Assembly: GCA_007123015.1 (NCBI GenBank)
Contig: SKSL01000124.1
Coordinates: 1-5,271, forward strand
Origin: Natronohydrobacter sp.
Lineage (GTDB): Bacteria; Pseudomonadota; Alphaproteobacteria; Rhodobacterales; Rhodobacteraceae
Reading direction: 5' to 3'
Length of the DNA stretch: 5,271 nucleotides
Shown here: positions 5,069-5,271 of the stretch, one piece after another
Layout of the letters: each line of letters starts with the position of its first letter
Position numbering within the stretch: the first letter of the stretch is position 1
Translations under genes and position numbers: made by a program
The notes under the pieces: model-generated
What the model saw: the letters and a program-made list of their open reading frames with translations, nothing else
What the model was told of the DNA's origin: nothing
The model's database searches: none

Positions 5069-5271
5069 ATGCCAAACCCGCTTCATGATGCGCTTTTCGC
5101 GCCGCTTGCCACACAAGACCGCCCATTCCTGACCCTTGCCGATGGCCAGACGCTCACAGCGGGCGCGTTCCACGCTCAGGTCACGCGTTTCGCCCATGGC
5201 CTTCGCGCGCTCGGGCTTGCCCCCGGGGATCGCTTGGCCGTCCGGGCCGCGAAAACCCCGCAGATGCTGGC
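5069..5271 (+). CDS. matB: Acyl-CoA synthetase, probably malonyl-CoA synthetase MatB (N-terminus only)
   Basis: The frame from ATG at 5069 is open to the window end and gives 67 residues beginning MPNPLHDALFA. It reads as the N-terminal subdomain of the ANL (acyl-adenylate-forming) superfamily: a short DRPFLTLADG strand pair (17-26), a helix up to RFAHGLRALGL (40-50), then the conserved turn APGDRLAVRAAKTPQML (51-67). This pattern resembles MatB, which joins malonate to CoA with ATP in the cytoplasm. The adenylation motifs (P-loop, A5, A8) lie beyond the edge, so substrate specificity is not shown and other short-chain acyl-CoA ligases remain possible. The out-of-frame ATG at 5064 was rejected because its frame stops within about 18 codons and shows no homology. 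No convincing Shine-Dalgarno is seen. The gene diverges from the 98-residue gene across 146 bases. It has no known role in pigment synthesis and probably lies outside the photosynthesis cluster. Confidence 0.72.
   Translation, partial: MPNPLHDALFAPLATQDRPFLTLADGQTLTAGAFHAQVTRFAHGLRALGLAPGDRLAVRAAKTPQML

Noticed and set aside
4630..5070. Minus-strand open frame of 146 codons overlapping the 98-residue gene
   Set aside because: Cysteine- and proline-rich with no pattern, while the overlapping 98-codon frame shows an internal duplication at protein level and has a ribosome binding site.
1..5271. CRISPR arrays, insertion sequences, tRNA or rRNA genes
   Set aside because: No regularly spaced direct repeats with spacers, no transposase-like frame and no structural RNA signature was seen.

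Overview
The window is GC-rich, with strong G/C preference at third codon positions. It carries a purple-bacterial photosynthesis gene cluster of the Rhodobacter type (Alphaproteobacteria, Rhodobacteraceae or close relatives). The evidence is the divergent arrangement bchI-crtA (minus strand) / crtI-crtB-tspO (plus strand), the protein sequences, which read like Rhodobacter homologues almost end to end, and PpsR/CrtJ-type palindromes in the divergent control region. The genus cannot be fixed from this window.

Layout. 1-646 (minus): 5' two thirds of bchI, the AAA+ ATPase subunit of magnesium chelatase, cut by the window edge. 643-1350 (minus): crtA, spheroidene monooxygenase, overlapping bchI by ATGA. 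1351-1485: divergent control region with three TGT-N12-ACA sites. 1486-3021 (plus): crtI, phytoene desaturase. 3018-4043 (plus): crtB, phytoene synthase, again joined by an ATGA overlap. 4044-4163: short intergenic region almost filled by a symmetrical set of inverted repeats. 4164-4622 (plus): tspO (crtK), the tryptophan-rich sensory protein. 4626-4922 (minus): a 98-residue protein of unknown function made of two copies of one ~33-residue unit. 4923-5068: divergent intergenic region with an alphaproteobacterial LexA-type direct repeat (GAAC-N7-GAAC). 5069-end (plus): N-terminus of an acyl-CoA synthetase, most like malonyl-CoA synthetase (MatB).

How the genes work together. CrtB makes phytoene, CrtI desaturates it, and CrtA oxygenates the end carotenoid (spheroidene to spheroidenone) when oxygen is present. 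BchI with BchD and BchH inserts Mg into protoporphyrin IX, the first committed step to bacteriochlorophyll. TspO is an outer-membrane tetrapyrrole-binding protein that in Rhodobacter modulates pigment gene expression in response to oxygen. The three palindromes between crtA and crtI would let one redox/light-responsive repressor control both arms.

To the right of tspO, where the classical Rhodobacter cluster continues with crtC and crtD, this window has unrelated genes instead, so the photosynthesis cluster appears to end or be rearranged at about 4622. The most interesting non-textbook items are the nested hairpins upstream of tspO, the tandem-repeat small protein, and the LexA-like operator directly in front of that small gene.
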